Shown here: piece after piece, positions 10,862-21,444 of the stretch
Layout of the letters: the number at the start of each line of letters is the position of its first letter
How positions within the stretch are numbered: the first letter of the stretch is position 1
Assembly: GCA_949361645.1 (NCBI GenBank)
Contig: OX442415.1
Span: forward strand, 13,619,235-13,683,234
Direction: 5' to 3'
DNA: 64,000 bases
Source of the DNA: Spongilla lacustris
Lineage: Eukaryota; Porifera; Demospongiae; Spongillida; Spongillidae
Translations under genes and position numbers: made by a program
The notes under the pieces: generated by a model
What the model saw: only the letters and a program-made list of their open reading frames with translations
Databases searched by the model: none
What the model was told of the DNA's origin: nothing

Positions 10862-11170
10862 AGTTTGATTTTTGACATCACTACATTATATTAGATAACA
10901 GCATCATAACCAACTACACATGTACAATCACACACCACACACACACACCACAGATTATCACAACCAATATAGCGCGCCGCCTGCTAACATAACGTACAGT
11001 AGGTCTATACTAGCTAGCTACAGCCCTATACACACCCCACACATGTAACGAGGCATGTAAAATACAATAGAAACCTCTACACCTTAAAGACCAAGTACAC
11101 ATAAAATAAACACAACACATAGACTTATGCAAATGAAATAATCAAACTGAGCAAGAAAATAAGAGAACAA
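10862..11170. other. Unassigned DNA before purine array
   Basis: Short CA-rich run at about 10930-10950; no gene seen. Confidence 0.4.
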
Positions 11171-12768
11171 GGAAGGGAGGGAGGGAGGGAGGGAGGGAGG
11201 GAGGGAGGGACGGGGGAGAGAGGGAGGGAGAGAGTGAGGGAGGGGGAGAGAGGGAGGGAGGTGGGAGAGAGGGAGGGAGGGAGGCAGAGGGAGAGGGAGG
11301 GAGGCAGAGTGAGAGGGAGGGAGGCAGAGGGAGAGGGAGGGAGGCAGAGGGAGAGGGAGGGAGGCAGAGGGAGGGAGGCAGAGGGAGAGGGAGGGGGAGG
11401 GGGAGGGGGAGGGGGAGGGGGAGGGGGAGGGGGAGGGGGAGGGGGAGGGGGAGGGGGAGGGGGAGGGGGAGGGGGAGGGGGAGGGGGAGGGGGAGGGGGA
11501 GGGGGAGGGGGAGGGGGAGGGGGAGGGGGAGGGGGAGGGGGAGGGGGAGGGGGAGGGGGAGGGGGAGGGGGAGGGGGAGGGGGAGGGGGAGGGGGAGGGG
11601 GAGGGGGAGGGGGAGGGGGAGGGGGAGGGGGAGGGGGAGGGGGAGGGGGAGGGGGAGGGGGAGGGGGAGGGGGAGGGGGAGGGGGAGGGGGAGGGGGCGG
11701 GGGAGGGGGAGGGGGAGGGGGAGGGGGAGGGGGAGGGGGAGGGGGAGGGGGAGGGGGAGGGGGAGGGGGAGGGGGAGGGGGAGGGGGAGGGGGAGGGGGG
11801 GGGGGGGGGGGGAGGGGGAGGGGGAGGGGGAGGGGGAGGGGGAGGGGGAGGGGGAGGGGGAGGGGGAGGGGGAGGGGGAGGGGGAGGGGGAGGGGGAGGG
11901 GGAGGGGGAGGGGGAGGGGGAGGGGGAGGGGGAGGGGGAGGGGGAGGGGGAGGGGGAGGGGGAGGGGGAGGGGGAGGGGGAGGGGGAGGGGGAGGGGGAG
12001 GGGGAGGGGGAGGGGGAGGGGGAGGGGGAGGGGGAGGGGGAGGGGGAGGGGGAGGGGGAGGGAGGGAGGGGGAGGGGGGAGGGAGGGGGAGGGAGGGTGG
12101 GAGGGAGGGGGAGGGGGAGGGGGAGGGGAGGGGGAGGGGGAGGGGGAGGGGGAGGGGGAGGGGGAGGGGGAGGGGGAGGGGGAGGGGGAGGGGGAGGGGG
12201 AGGGGGAGGGGGAGGGGGAGGGGGAGGGGGAGGAGGGGAAGGGAGGAGGAGGAGGGGGAGGGAGGGGGAGGGGGAGGGAGGGGGAGGGAGGGGGAGGGGG
12301 GATGGAGGGGGAGGGGGGATGGAGGGGGAGGGGGGAGGGAGGGGGAGGGGGGAGGGAGGGGGAGGGGGGAGGGAGGGGGAGGGGGGAGGGAGGGGGGAGG
12401 GAGGGGGAGGGAGGGGGAGGGAGGGGGAGGGAGGGTGGGAGGGAGGGGAGGGGGGAGGGAGGGGGAGGGGGAGAGGGGAGGGAGGGGGAGGGGGGAGGGA
12501 GGGGGAGGGAGGGTGGGAGGGAGGGGGAGGGGGGAGGAAGGGGGAGGGAGGGTGGGAGGGAGGGGGAGGGGGGAGGGAGGGTGGGAGGGAGGGGGAGGGG
12601 GGAGGGAGGGTGGGAGGGAGGGAGGGAGGGAGGGAGGGAGGGGGAGGGGGATGGAGGGATGGAGGAAGGTAGGGAGGGAGAGGGAGGGAGGAGGAGAGGG
12701 AGGGAGAAGGAGGAGAGGGAGGGAGGATAGAAGGGAAGGGAGAAGGAGAGGAGAGGGAGAGGAAGGGT
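11171..12768. repeat. 1.6-kb G-rich purine array, mainly (GGGGGA)n
   Basis: Almost pure purine on the plus strand. 11171-11390 is GGGAGG/GGCAGA variants. About 11391-12060 and 12104-12233 are nearly uniform GGGGGA hexamers with an 18-nt G run near 11796 and a single C at about 11698. 12234-12768 has mixed G-block lengths. Long ORFs on both strands (poly-Gly/Arg, poly-Pro/Ser) are artefacts of the repeat. Such DNA can form G-quadruplexes or triplexes; its role is unknown. Confidence 0.95.
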
Positions 12769-13290
12769 GTGAATATAAGCCAAAACACAAGGACATGTGG
12801 CTTGTGTGATACACACATTCAACAATACATCATTACAAGCTCTAGTCACATGACTAGCTCCACCCACTTGTACTGTGTATTGTGATCACTTACTAAATAG
12901 ATACGCTATAACTATGTCTCATTGCAGGAAAAGGGCAAAATAAACCTGTAGAGCTCACCAAACACACCTTGAATTATCATGTATGCCTGACTCCCCAACA
13001 TGAAGACGGTAAAATAAGTCCAGCCAAACTGAGGTGGGCGTGGCAGCAGGAAGAGAGACTATCGCCAGAGGGGCAGGGCTTACTATGCTGAACTGTATAT
13101 TAATGTGCCTTTAAGGGTTAAAACATAGCCTGGGGATGAAATGATTGGCACCTTCCTCCTCCCATTAGCACTTTCTATCCTATAGCAAGCCTTCGTTTTG
13201 TAGAAATTAGCAGGAAGCAGCAGTTCCACAGAAAAAGTAGACTAGCACAGCTGTAGGTTGTCTCTGGATTGCCTTGAGAAGTCTTTTTGA

Positions 13291-14515
13291 TGACATAGAG
13301 CAATGAGCAGTTGACACAGAAACGTCGACACAGAATCGACAACACAGAGACGTATTTGGGCGTGGCCCAGCGGAAGTACTATTTGGGAGTGGCCCTTAGG
13401 AAGTCGACACCGGCAAATTTGGGCGTGGCCTTAGGAAGTCGACACAGACAACGGAAGTGGTTGGTCCAATAGAATAATATACGGCAGACAGGCAAGCGAA
13501 AATGGTGCTCCATCGTGACGATGTGGAAGTTGACAGTAAGCATTAGCGCACATCGTGCCAAGCAGTTACGCCCGCCTTCACAACTCTGCCATTTTCTTTT
13601 TCTAGGGATCATACTGCGATACTGGAGGCAGCGCAAACGTATCGATGTAATATTGGCGTACTTGCGCTGGGTGTACTCCGTGTCTGTCGGGTACACGTGG
13701 CTAAAAGCAAAAATTAGCAGCACTGAAACCAACCTTTGTCTATTGCAACAAGCCATTGGGGGGTAACAGCACATTTTTTGTTGGCTCTCTGTCAATACAT
13801 GTACTTACATACCGTGTAGGAGGAATTAAAAACATTGATTGCGCCAAACCTATTATGATTACACCGTGAAATGGTAAATATCTGATACTATATTACTTAT
13901 CAAAATATCTTGGTATGGTCAATGTAATAGTGTGCAGGTTTAACCCTTCGTTCTTTTTAAGATGGTGATTACAAGTGTGGCATTGATTCTCATCTTCTTG
14001 CCATTGTATGGTGCATGTTGCACATGATCCCCCAGCGTTTTATCCTGAAGCATTTAAACTGCTAGCAGGTAACATTCTTTATTTTTTGAATTTGACACAA
14101 GAACAGATCACTGCTAAAAATTGCAAATGTGTGTATCTATATTTATCATATGTTTTTAGTAATGTTATATACTTCCATTGTGGTGATGAAATATTGTCAT
14201 GAATACAGATATGAAGTTAGCGATACACTGCCTTATATTATTCTATTGTATGAACTACTTCCATTGTTTGTGTCAACTTCCTAAGGCCACGCCCAAATTT
14301 GCTGGTGTCGACTTCCTAAGGGCCACTCCCAAATAGTACTTCCGCTGGGCCATGCCCAAATACGTCTCTGTGTCGTCGTTTCTGTGTCGACGTTTCTGTG
14401 TCGACTGCTCTATGCACTATGCTCTTTGTCAACTGCTCAATGCTTTGTCAACTGCTCAATGCTCTATGTCTACTGCTCAATGCTCTTTGTACCGCGACCT
14501 ACCGGGCCACCGTAA
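13291..14515. mobile_element. 1.2-kb foldback element with long inverted arms
   Basis: The left arm 13291-13460 and the right arm about 14253-14425 are inverted copies, about 170 bp and roughly 90% alike by eye, containing CGTATTTGGGCGTGGCCC and GGAAGTCGACAC. The right arm continues into a short tandem array (CTGCTCAATGCTCT) to about 14490 and ends GACCTACCGGGCCACCGTAA, the terminus shared with the foldback at 3062-3454. The 0.8-kb interior shows only short unconvincing ORFs. Confidence 0.75.
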
Positions 14516-15213
14516 AATGGTTTTGTTCTCGTTTCAGAAAATAAGTCTCCACATGAGCTAGGCATGTTTAAAACAGGCAATTATCAATCTTTACAATAAG
14601 GTGCATTTCACACCGTTATGTCAGGCATTTTCTCGAGAAAAACGGCTTGCCGTTCGAGTGCTTTAAGAATACCAAAACAAAAACAAAGCTACCGTGAGAT
14701 GTGAGACTTTAGTGGGCTAAAAAATAACATCCCTCAATAGTGTGCATTGACAAATTGTAGTGCCGAACTAAATAGAGAACAGATTAAAAATACATTGGTA
14801 TTTTATGACAAATGCATCGTCACAAAATAGGGATTAGAACATTAACCACATTTTAATGAGCATTGTACCGTAATATACATACGTTTTCTAATTAACAACC
14901 TAATGTCCATCTTGAAACAGCCGTTAACTCTTTGACAGTCAACACGGATAACGTAGTTAATTGATTATTTGCCAGTAATGTTTTTAATTATGGCTACCCG
15001 TACGGCCGTTGCTTAGTAGTCGCTGTTCTCGAAGAATCTCGCGGTTAGCCTCCTTAAAAAGATACTATCTATGATAGAAGAGTGTTTTATGATGTTTGTT
15101 ATGATACATGTATATGGTGTACTAGCTTGAAAACAATCGGCAGCTAACAAGACCCGATTTAGGTCGAGCGAAGCGGGCAGGAATTCGAAGCCGTATATTG
15201 CGCATACTTTGAA
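14516..15213. other. Unassigned AT-rich DNA
   Basis: No gene, no clear repeat. Confidence 0.4.
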
Positions 15214-15498
15214 GCAGTCGATAAAAACACCATAGTTCTATCCCTTGTTGTTACATCTAACGTCCAGACGTTTTAAAAAGCTTCGCTCGCCTATGTTTTA
15301 GTAGAAAAGGCGGGTGCTAATTCGAAGCTGCTGGTGACGATAGAGACGCCATTACGTGTACACCTGCAGCTGTTCGTTCCCGCTTTCCTTTCAATTAAAA
15401 ACCAACGCTCCGGTCATAGCTCTATGCCACTAGGGCTTATTGGTACACGGAGCGTGTAACCGTGCGACACAGACTGGTTTTCTATATGTGTGCATATA
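15214..15498. repeat. 285-bp dispersed repeat, copy 2
   Basis: Gap-free alignment to 7731-8015 with 4 mismatches seen (two of them CpG-type G/A or C/T changes). Same orientation as copy 1. Confidence 0.75.
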
Positions 15499-15504
15499 AT
15501 ACAA

Positions 15505-15950
15505 TAAAGAATAATTCCCAATAACACCTAATTAAAAATAAATCATTTTAGAGGCATCCAAAAGCTCCAACATTTCCTTTAATTTTAATACTATCAACTT
15601 GGCTGAATTTATTAATAAATATACCAAGATACAGTGGCCCCTAAATCAAGTACATTGCGAAAATAAAAAAAAATTAAAAATTGGAATAACTTCTAAACGG
15701 AAGTAGTTAATGAAATCTTACAGCTTTTAACTAACCACTCACCCTACATTAATGATATTTGATTGAAATGAATAGGGGTCTTGAGACTTTTGACTTTTAT
15801 CAATATGAACTATTAAAATTTTATTTCCCCAGCATGTCTTCTTTTGCTGTTTCTAGAACTTTTAACAACAATTACCAGTTAATTAGCTGCTTGTGGTTAA
15901 TTTATAATCAGTTTTCCTTGATTGACCTGTATATTTTGACGTCAAGGATT
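15505..15950. repeat. AT-rich repeat related to the 34.4-36.4 kb element
   Basis: 15520-15665 (ACACCTAATTAAAA, AGAGGCATCCAAAA, CAAGTACATTGCGAAAATAA) is the reverse complement of about 35510-35640. 15885-15935 (GTTAATTAGCTGCTTGTGGT ... TTTTCCTTGATTG) matches 36307-36352. It is therefore a deletion derivative of the same inverted-repeat family, without its outer CAGGGTGTTTCAC end. Confidence 0.6.
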
Positions 15951-16027
15951 AGGCCCATACCTTCTATGTGGTATGGGGATGGACAAGCGCCTCACATCCA
16001 TACTGATTAAAAATCTAACACTCTTAC

Positions 16028-16126
16028 CCAATCAGTTGCATCTATGTGTGCACATTCTCTAAGAAGGCATATGACATCCTCTATCCTGCCATCACGTGCT
16101 GCATCTATTAGCTCCCTTGCAAGATC
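16028..16126 (-). CDS. Ankyrin-type exon (probable first repeat)
   Basis: A 99-bp phase-0 exon: acceptor CTCTGTAG at 16127, donor TGG/GTAAGAG at 16027. It encodes DLARELIDAARDGRIEDVIC, then LLRECAHIDATDW. The pattern (L..AA..G....V..LL.....I...D) is that of a capping first ankyrin repeat, where polar residues replace the TPLH motif. It lies upstream, in reading direction, of the three canonical repeat exons at 9156, 3652 and 1664, with compatible phase. That suggests the N-terminal end of one gene, though almost 7 kb of repeats separates it from the next exon seen. Confidence 0.75.
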
Positions 16127-16454
16127 CTACAGAGAGTTAATCATCAATAAACACCACAGTGGCCATTCCTGTATGACCTCTGTAACTGAAGTGGAATAAT
16201 CCACTCTGGTATTAACACATACATACGCACATACACATGCATGTACCTGGTACACGCACACACACGATCACACGCAACCCAAAAATTATGCTCGAGTTCC
16301 ATTTTCATTGAACATGCACATACGCACATAAATTCTTAGTCACGAACACTTGCCGCCCTCTCAACAGACAAGATATAGAACCCATGCACGCAAAACGTAT
16401 AGCCTAAGCCTGCTACAAAAAAAAGGCTTTACCTCATTATACGACGCCATTGTT

Positions 16455-16860
16455 CGATCGGTGGCAGGGGCGGACGGAGGAATTCGGAAGGGGGGTGTCC
16501 AATATGAATATGATGAAGCGGGGCGGGGCGGGTGGTGCCATAAATAGTAAATGAAGGTTAACGAAGTAAAAGAGAAGCCTTGCACAGTGGCGGATCTAGC
16601 ATAGCCTTGGGGGGGGGGGGGGGGGCGGCAGCCCCTCCCCCCCCCCCCCCCCCCCCATTCATATTAAATGCCGCCCCTGTCATGAAATTGCCGCCCCCCC
16701 CCCCCCCCACACACACACACAGACGCGTGCGCGCGCACTTCCTACCGTACGTAACGCACGCGCATCCAGAAAGCACACCTTTTGTGTATGTATGTGTGTG
16801 TGTGGGGGGGGGGGGGGGGGGGGCGGGGGCGGCGGCAATTTCTCAAAGTTTCAGTGATTA
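16455..16860. repeat. Cluster of G/C homopolymer runs in hAT-like ends
   Basis: Contains GTGGCAGGGGCGGACGGAGG at 16461 and CAGTGGCGGATCTAG at about 16586, both like hAT termini. G runs lie at about 16609-16625 and 16804-16823, C runs at about 16638-16656 and 16693-16709. Partial nested elements; ORFs here are poly-Gly/Pro artefacts. Confidence 0.45.
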
Positions 16861-16946
16861 ATTAAATCTTAATACCGGAATTTTTATTTAATAACCGCGA
16901 ACGTTTTATTCGTTCCTTTGAAATCTTGCCTGCATGTGCATAGGGG

Positions 16947-17443
16947 CAGTGGCGTAGGAGCTGGGGCGGCAGCAGCGGCCATGGCCGCTGCACTTTTTCA
17001 CAACAACAAAATAAAATGATAATAATAATAGGTTGACAAGCGCGCATGTATCAATTCAATTAGCTGAGCAATTGCTGCAGACATGCAACTGATGCAAGTG
17101 GTCTTCAAATCGATCGCGAGAGCTAGCTCAAGCTAGGCTACCCAGTGTACAACGGTTACCAAAAGTGGCCTTGGCTGCACTATAGCCGTTTTGTTACATG
17201 CGCAGAGGCAAGGTCTCAAAACAAACTAACCTGGTTACAGTTTTTGCGTTGTTTTGGGGGGTTTTCTACGCAAAAAGCGTTGGCTTCTAGGGCTCCGCCC
17301 CAGACCCCGATGGGGGAGCTTATAGCGCTCCCCCGTGCCCCTAGCTGGCCGGGAGGGGTACCCCCCTCCAGTACCCTCCCCGGGGAGGCGGGGGAACCTC
17401 CTTTGTTGGCCGCTGCACTCTATATTCCCTTCCTACGCCACTG
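16947..17443. mobile_element. hAT-like non-autonomous element (497 bp)
   Basis: Inverted ends CAGTGGCGTAGGAG and its complement CTTCCTACGCCACTG. The interior holds the GC-rich module (GGGGGAGCTTATAGCGCTCC) at about 17290-17400. Flanks are similar (ATAGGGG / ATAGGTG) but do not give a clean 8-bp duplication. Non-coding. Confidence 0.55.
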
Positions 17444-17819
17444 ATAGGTGTATACTAACTTAACTGAATCACGATCATAATTACCAATAACAAAGTTTCA
17501 GTCTTTAAATGTACAAGTACATAGTCTACCGATTGTCACTAAAGGTTTAATTAGGTGCACCGTTCGATAAAAGGTGCAAATGGCGAAAGTGCGAAACATT
17601 TTCACAGCTGCTGCCGCTTCAATTGCTATATCATCATACCTCTAAAGCGATTTACATACATCACAACGACAATATAGAGAAGTACGGTTTGCTCACGCGA
17701 GCATATCCAATATTTTCAGACGCTCAGACGCCTGTTGACGACCGTTACGAGGCGCGTTATCACAATAAACTTCGTTGCCTTTCGCGCGTATGTAAATTCT
17801 TTCACTGCGGTGCGAATAC

Positions 17820-18001
17820 GCTGATTTTTAGCGGCTTTGAAGCGAAAAATGTGAAAGCTTCGGGGGCTCCGCCCCAGGCCCCGATGGGGGAGCTTACAGC
17901 GCTCCCCCATACCCCCTTGCTGGTGAGTGGGTGGGCCCCGCTCCCGGCGGCCCCTCCAACCAACCGCCCCTCCTATAGCCCCATTCCTAGATCCGCCACT
18001 G
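17820..18001. repeat. Third copy of GC-rich hAT-like module
   Basis: GGGGCTCCGCCCCAGGCCCC, then GGGGGAGCTTACAGCGCTCC, ending CCTAGATCCGCCACTGGCC. Same design as 4055-4155 and 17290-17443; the left terminus is not identified. Confidence 0.55.
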
Positions 18002-18312
18002 GCCTTGCCGGTCCCCACTATTCACGTGACGTGGCACGTTACTCGTTCGTCAATAATGTGAGTGTTTTCAAGCGCACACTGATAGCGGAGCGATCTGATC
18101 GGCCATGAGTAGCGTTCAATCACAGCGTTTGCATTGAAAAGCGCATATCGTTTTCATACCTAACCGCGTGTGGTTTGTGGTTGGTTGATTGATGCTAGAG
18201 CAGCATATGCTGCACGATTTGCGAACAACATTTCAGTAGTACATTTTTTGTGAACATTTTTTCTTCACACACCGGCCTGGGTGCTAAAACGTGGTTACGT
18301 CAGTGACTTAAA

Positions 18313-18603
18313 ATGTCCGCTAAAAAGAGGTCTCGACAGTTACTTCCCGATCTCGATCATCTAGCCGTACGTAACGCTAGTAACAAGATTGATATCACCA
18401 CAGTGAAAGCAGCCTACCTACAGTTTACCAGCGCGGAGCTCGGGCAATGTAGCAGTCACTCGATGAAGGGCCTGGATGAGAATGTGAAAATCACATGGCT
18501 GATTGCTCGCTATGGAGCTAGGATTGTGCTGCCGCTGCTCATAGCCACCCAACGTATGCCAGGGTCTCTAACTGACCAACAAATTAAAGGTGGAAGTATT
18601 TAA
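18313..18603 (+). CDS. Unknown small ORF, 96 residues
   Basis: ATG at 18313 opens MSAKKRSRQLLPDLDHLAVR and the frame runs to a stop at 18601-18603. The protein is soluble and basic at the N-terminus, with a helix-prone middle (KAAYLQFTSAELGQ) and a hydrophobic stretch IARYGARIVLPLLIATQ. I recognise no domain. It starts about 180 bp before a poly-C tract and sits between hAT-like modules, so it may be part of a mobile element. AAAATG is a weak Kozak context; no splice sites are needed to keep it open. Possibly not a gene. Confidence 0.3.
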   Translation: MSAKKRSRQLLPDLDHLAVRNASNKIDITTVKAAYLQFTSAELGQCSSHSMKGLDENVKITWLIARYGARIVLPLLIATQRMPGSLTDQQIKGGSI

Positions 18604-18922
18604 GAGACACAATAAATCCGGTGTCACAGGCATGTGGGTCCCCCCCCCCCCCCCCCCCCCCCCGACCCAAATGCCTAGGCATATGGGTCCGGGTAATTAT
18701 TTGTACATCCAGGCATCTTGGTCCGGGTATGGGGCGGAGGGGGGGACCGAGTTTCCTGATGCGTTTTATTTACTGGCACGGCCGGTTTTGATTCGATAGA
18801 CACGTATAGCGTCTGGGAACGATTATTAAAGTTGAGCTTTATAAATAGAAGTACAATTTCTTTGGTGTTCTAATTAGTAGTTTATATCATTCGCTTTTGT
18901 TAGTGAAGTTGTTTTTGTCAAC

Positions 18923-19150
18923 ATGCCTTCACGTCAGTATAAAGATAGAACTAAACGTCGAGCGGAATACCTCCAAAAGCGAGAGGAAATATTGAAAGAG
19001 CGATCGTCAGAAGAGAGCAAAGAAAAAGCTCGAGAACGATATCATCGGAACCCCGAGCCAAAACTAACCGCTGCCGGAGGGAGCATGTCCAGAAATTGTG
19101 GACATCGATGCATAACTCGGCGTACGATTGTGATTAAAAAAAAAATCTAA
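18923..19150 (+). CDS. Basic charged ORF, transposon-like N-terminal region
   Basis: The ORF starts MPSRQYKDRTKRRAEYLQKR and continues with Glu/Arg/Lys-rich helix and RERYHRNPEPK. The (K/R)xRYxxNPEPK motif is one I associate with N-terminal regions of large mobile-element proteins in sponges and other invertebrates; this is recall, not a search result. The frame degenerates after about residue 55 (a run of A and stop at 19150), so it is a fragment. A similar charged ORF is at 48962-49210. Confidence 0.35.
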   Translation: MPSRQYKDRTKRRAEYLQKREEILKERSSEESKEKARERYHRNPEPKLTAAGGSMSRNCGHRCITRRTIVIKKKI

Positions 19151-20099
19151 TTGCACCATTAAACTCACTAGGTACTTTAGAGATTTATCGCGTTATTAAA
19201 ACTGCGAATTAATTTATTAAAATATATTATTGTTATTGTCTTTTAATAAATGCATTGTATGTCTGCATGGCAGGGAAGTTAGGAATAGGCATCGCTGTTA
19301 CATAAAATCCTCCCAAACTACAGCTATCGTCGATTTTAGTGATCTAAGCATACGCATGCGCAACTCAAAACATTTAGTTGTACTCGTGCCCCTGCCATTG
19401 GATGCATGCTAGAGGTCACGTGATCTGTTATAACCATTTTGATCCATTGGTATAGTAGTTGGGCGTAGCCTTTTGGCGGAGGGTCGGGTTACCGGTATCA
19501 AGCCTATACCAAGATTTGTACCCATCTGATAGTATTGTGGATATACAATGTAATAGCTCTACACTCACTACATAATATGATATATAGGTGTGACTACGAG
19601 ACTCGCTCGTTAAGATGCATGGGCGATTCCGTCCCTATATTATTACATATATATCTATCTGCATGTGCATCGCTCTGACAATGACCACGACGACTGGCTT
19701 GTTTTTGATAACATACTAGAAGTTCTCGTGCTTCCACTAGCTAAAGAATTAACATATATGTATGGCGGCGGATATTCACAGCTGGACTCTCCACAGTGTC
19801 CTGGCCCTATTATACTGTATATCGTCGATTAATGACTATGTATATGGATCAATTGGCAGGCAAGGTCGCTCCATAGCAGTCTCGTTCCCAGACCCTATAT
19901 CTGCTACGAGGTTAAGTTCTGTACCCAGCTCCGCCGGAATTTTGGCTAGGGTATACAAGAAGGATGAACAGCCGTAAACGTATTCGGCAGTTGGCCTGAG
20001 ATGTGTGTGTTTGTTATGCATGCCATGTGTTCTACTTTTTTATTATTGAGCGGCTGGAAGGAAATGCACACGCACCCACACCCAAATGCAAATACAAAC
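19151..20099. other. Unassigned DNA
   Basis: No supportable gene. CTCGTTCCCAGACC near 19882 recurs near 48603, hinting at a short dispersed repeat. Confidence 0.35.
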
Positions 20100-20172
20100 A
20101 TGCACCATGCACGCAAATACACACACACACACACATGTACATGCAAATACACACACACACATGTACATGCAA

Positions 20173-20230
<58 letters not shown>

Positions 20231-20370
20231 ATGTACATGCAAATACACACACACACACACACATGTACATGCAAATACACACACACACACACACACATGT
20301 ACATGCAAATACACACACAGACATGTACATGCAAATACACACACACATACACACACACACATACACACAC
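20100..20370. repeat. Composite CA minisatellite with ATGCAAAT units
   Basis: (CA)n tracts are separated about six times by the unit ATGTACATGCAAATACACAC. Each unit carries the octamer ATGCAAAT. ORFs of Cys/Val or Thr/His here are repeat artefacts. Confidence 0.9.
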
Positions 20371-20804
20371 ATGACACAGGACTTGCAAGGGCATGCAGTT
20401 GAAGAAAAGAATCACATACATGCACCTGTCTATCTAATTTACTCCTACAAATACTAAAGCAATGGCACAAAAAAGGATGCCATGATGCAGCTCTGATCTG
20501 TCATCAATGAACAGATCGATGGCCGATGGCATGAAGGCTGGTGATCACGACTCATACACAATGGCATGCAAGGATGCTAGATAGAAACTACAAGTATGTA
20601 CTAGTACTGAGGGCCATGCATGTGAAACGTTTACATAACAGCCATAACTAATGACCACATGCCACCACCCTAATTAAATAGGTGACCACAAAGACTTTGA
20701 GTCAGCTACATTCTCTGTTAGTACAAGTTAACACCTCGCAACAGTGGAAAATTACAGCGATTCATTGCTTATTTCGGGCGCAGTAATTGGATTGTATAAG
20801 TAAA

Positions 20805-20958
20805 CGGTGGTCGCTGTTGCGTAATTGCTGACATCCGCAAAGCATTTTTAACGTGCGTCAACATCAATGACGCAATAGCAATGTGGTCAAATCGCAAACC
20901 GCGATTGAGTCACATTGCGTCAATTTTTTTTTTTAGCAATTACGCAACTAGGACACCG
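20805..20958. mobile_element. Small inverted-repeat element (about 154 bp)
   Basis: The left end CGGTGGTCGCTGTTGCGTAA and the right end, as complement CGGTGTCCTAGTTGCGTAAT, share CGGTG..C...GTTGCGTAATTGCT. An inner pair GACGCAATAGCAATGTG / CACATTGCGTC also folds. Non-coding MITE-like hairpin. Confidence 0.5.
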
Positions 20959-21237
20959 CTTATAAGTTCCAAACCATGCATTGCCTTTCAATTTAAGCTT
21001 AAGTAACAAAAGAAGGAACACGTTCAAGCCAGTGTGTCACCACAATAAAATGTATGCATGCAACACAATAAATCAATTGAAATGAAAATGGGTATTAATT
21101 TATAATAGTTGTACCATTTGGTGTCATAAGCAAAAATGCCTACATTGTTGTACCAAATGCACATTTTAATACACATGCATGTACACACTTATGCACACAA
21201 ATCACACTTGCGCACAAATCCAATACACAAACGCACG

Positions 21238-21390
<153 letters not shown>

Positions 21391-21444
21391 ATACCTGAGA
21401 CCACACCAGGTTCAACAACAACATACTGCAGATGTACATGTAGA

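Noticed and set aside
11084..12867. Very long poly-Pro/Ser and poly-Gly/Arg ORFs on both strands
   Set aside because: They are forced by the purine repeat; all frames stay open and no start, domain or splice context supports translation.
16558..16861. Gly/Ala/Pro-rich ORFs
   Set aside because: Created by G and C homopolymer runs in transposon ends.
20001..20470. Cys/Val and Thr/His ORFs in CA repeats
   Set aside because: Microsatellite translation artefacts.
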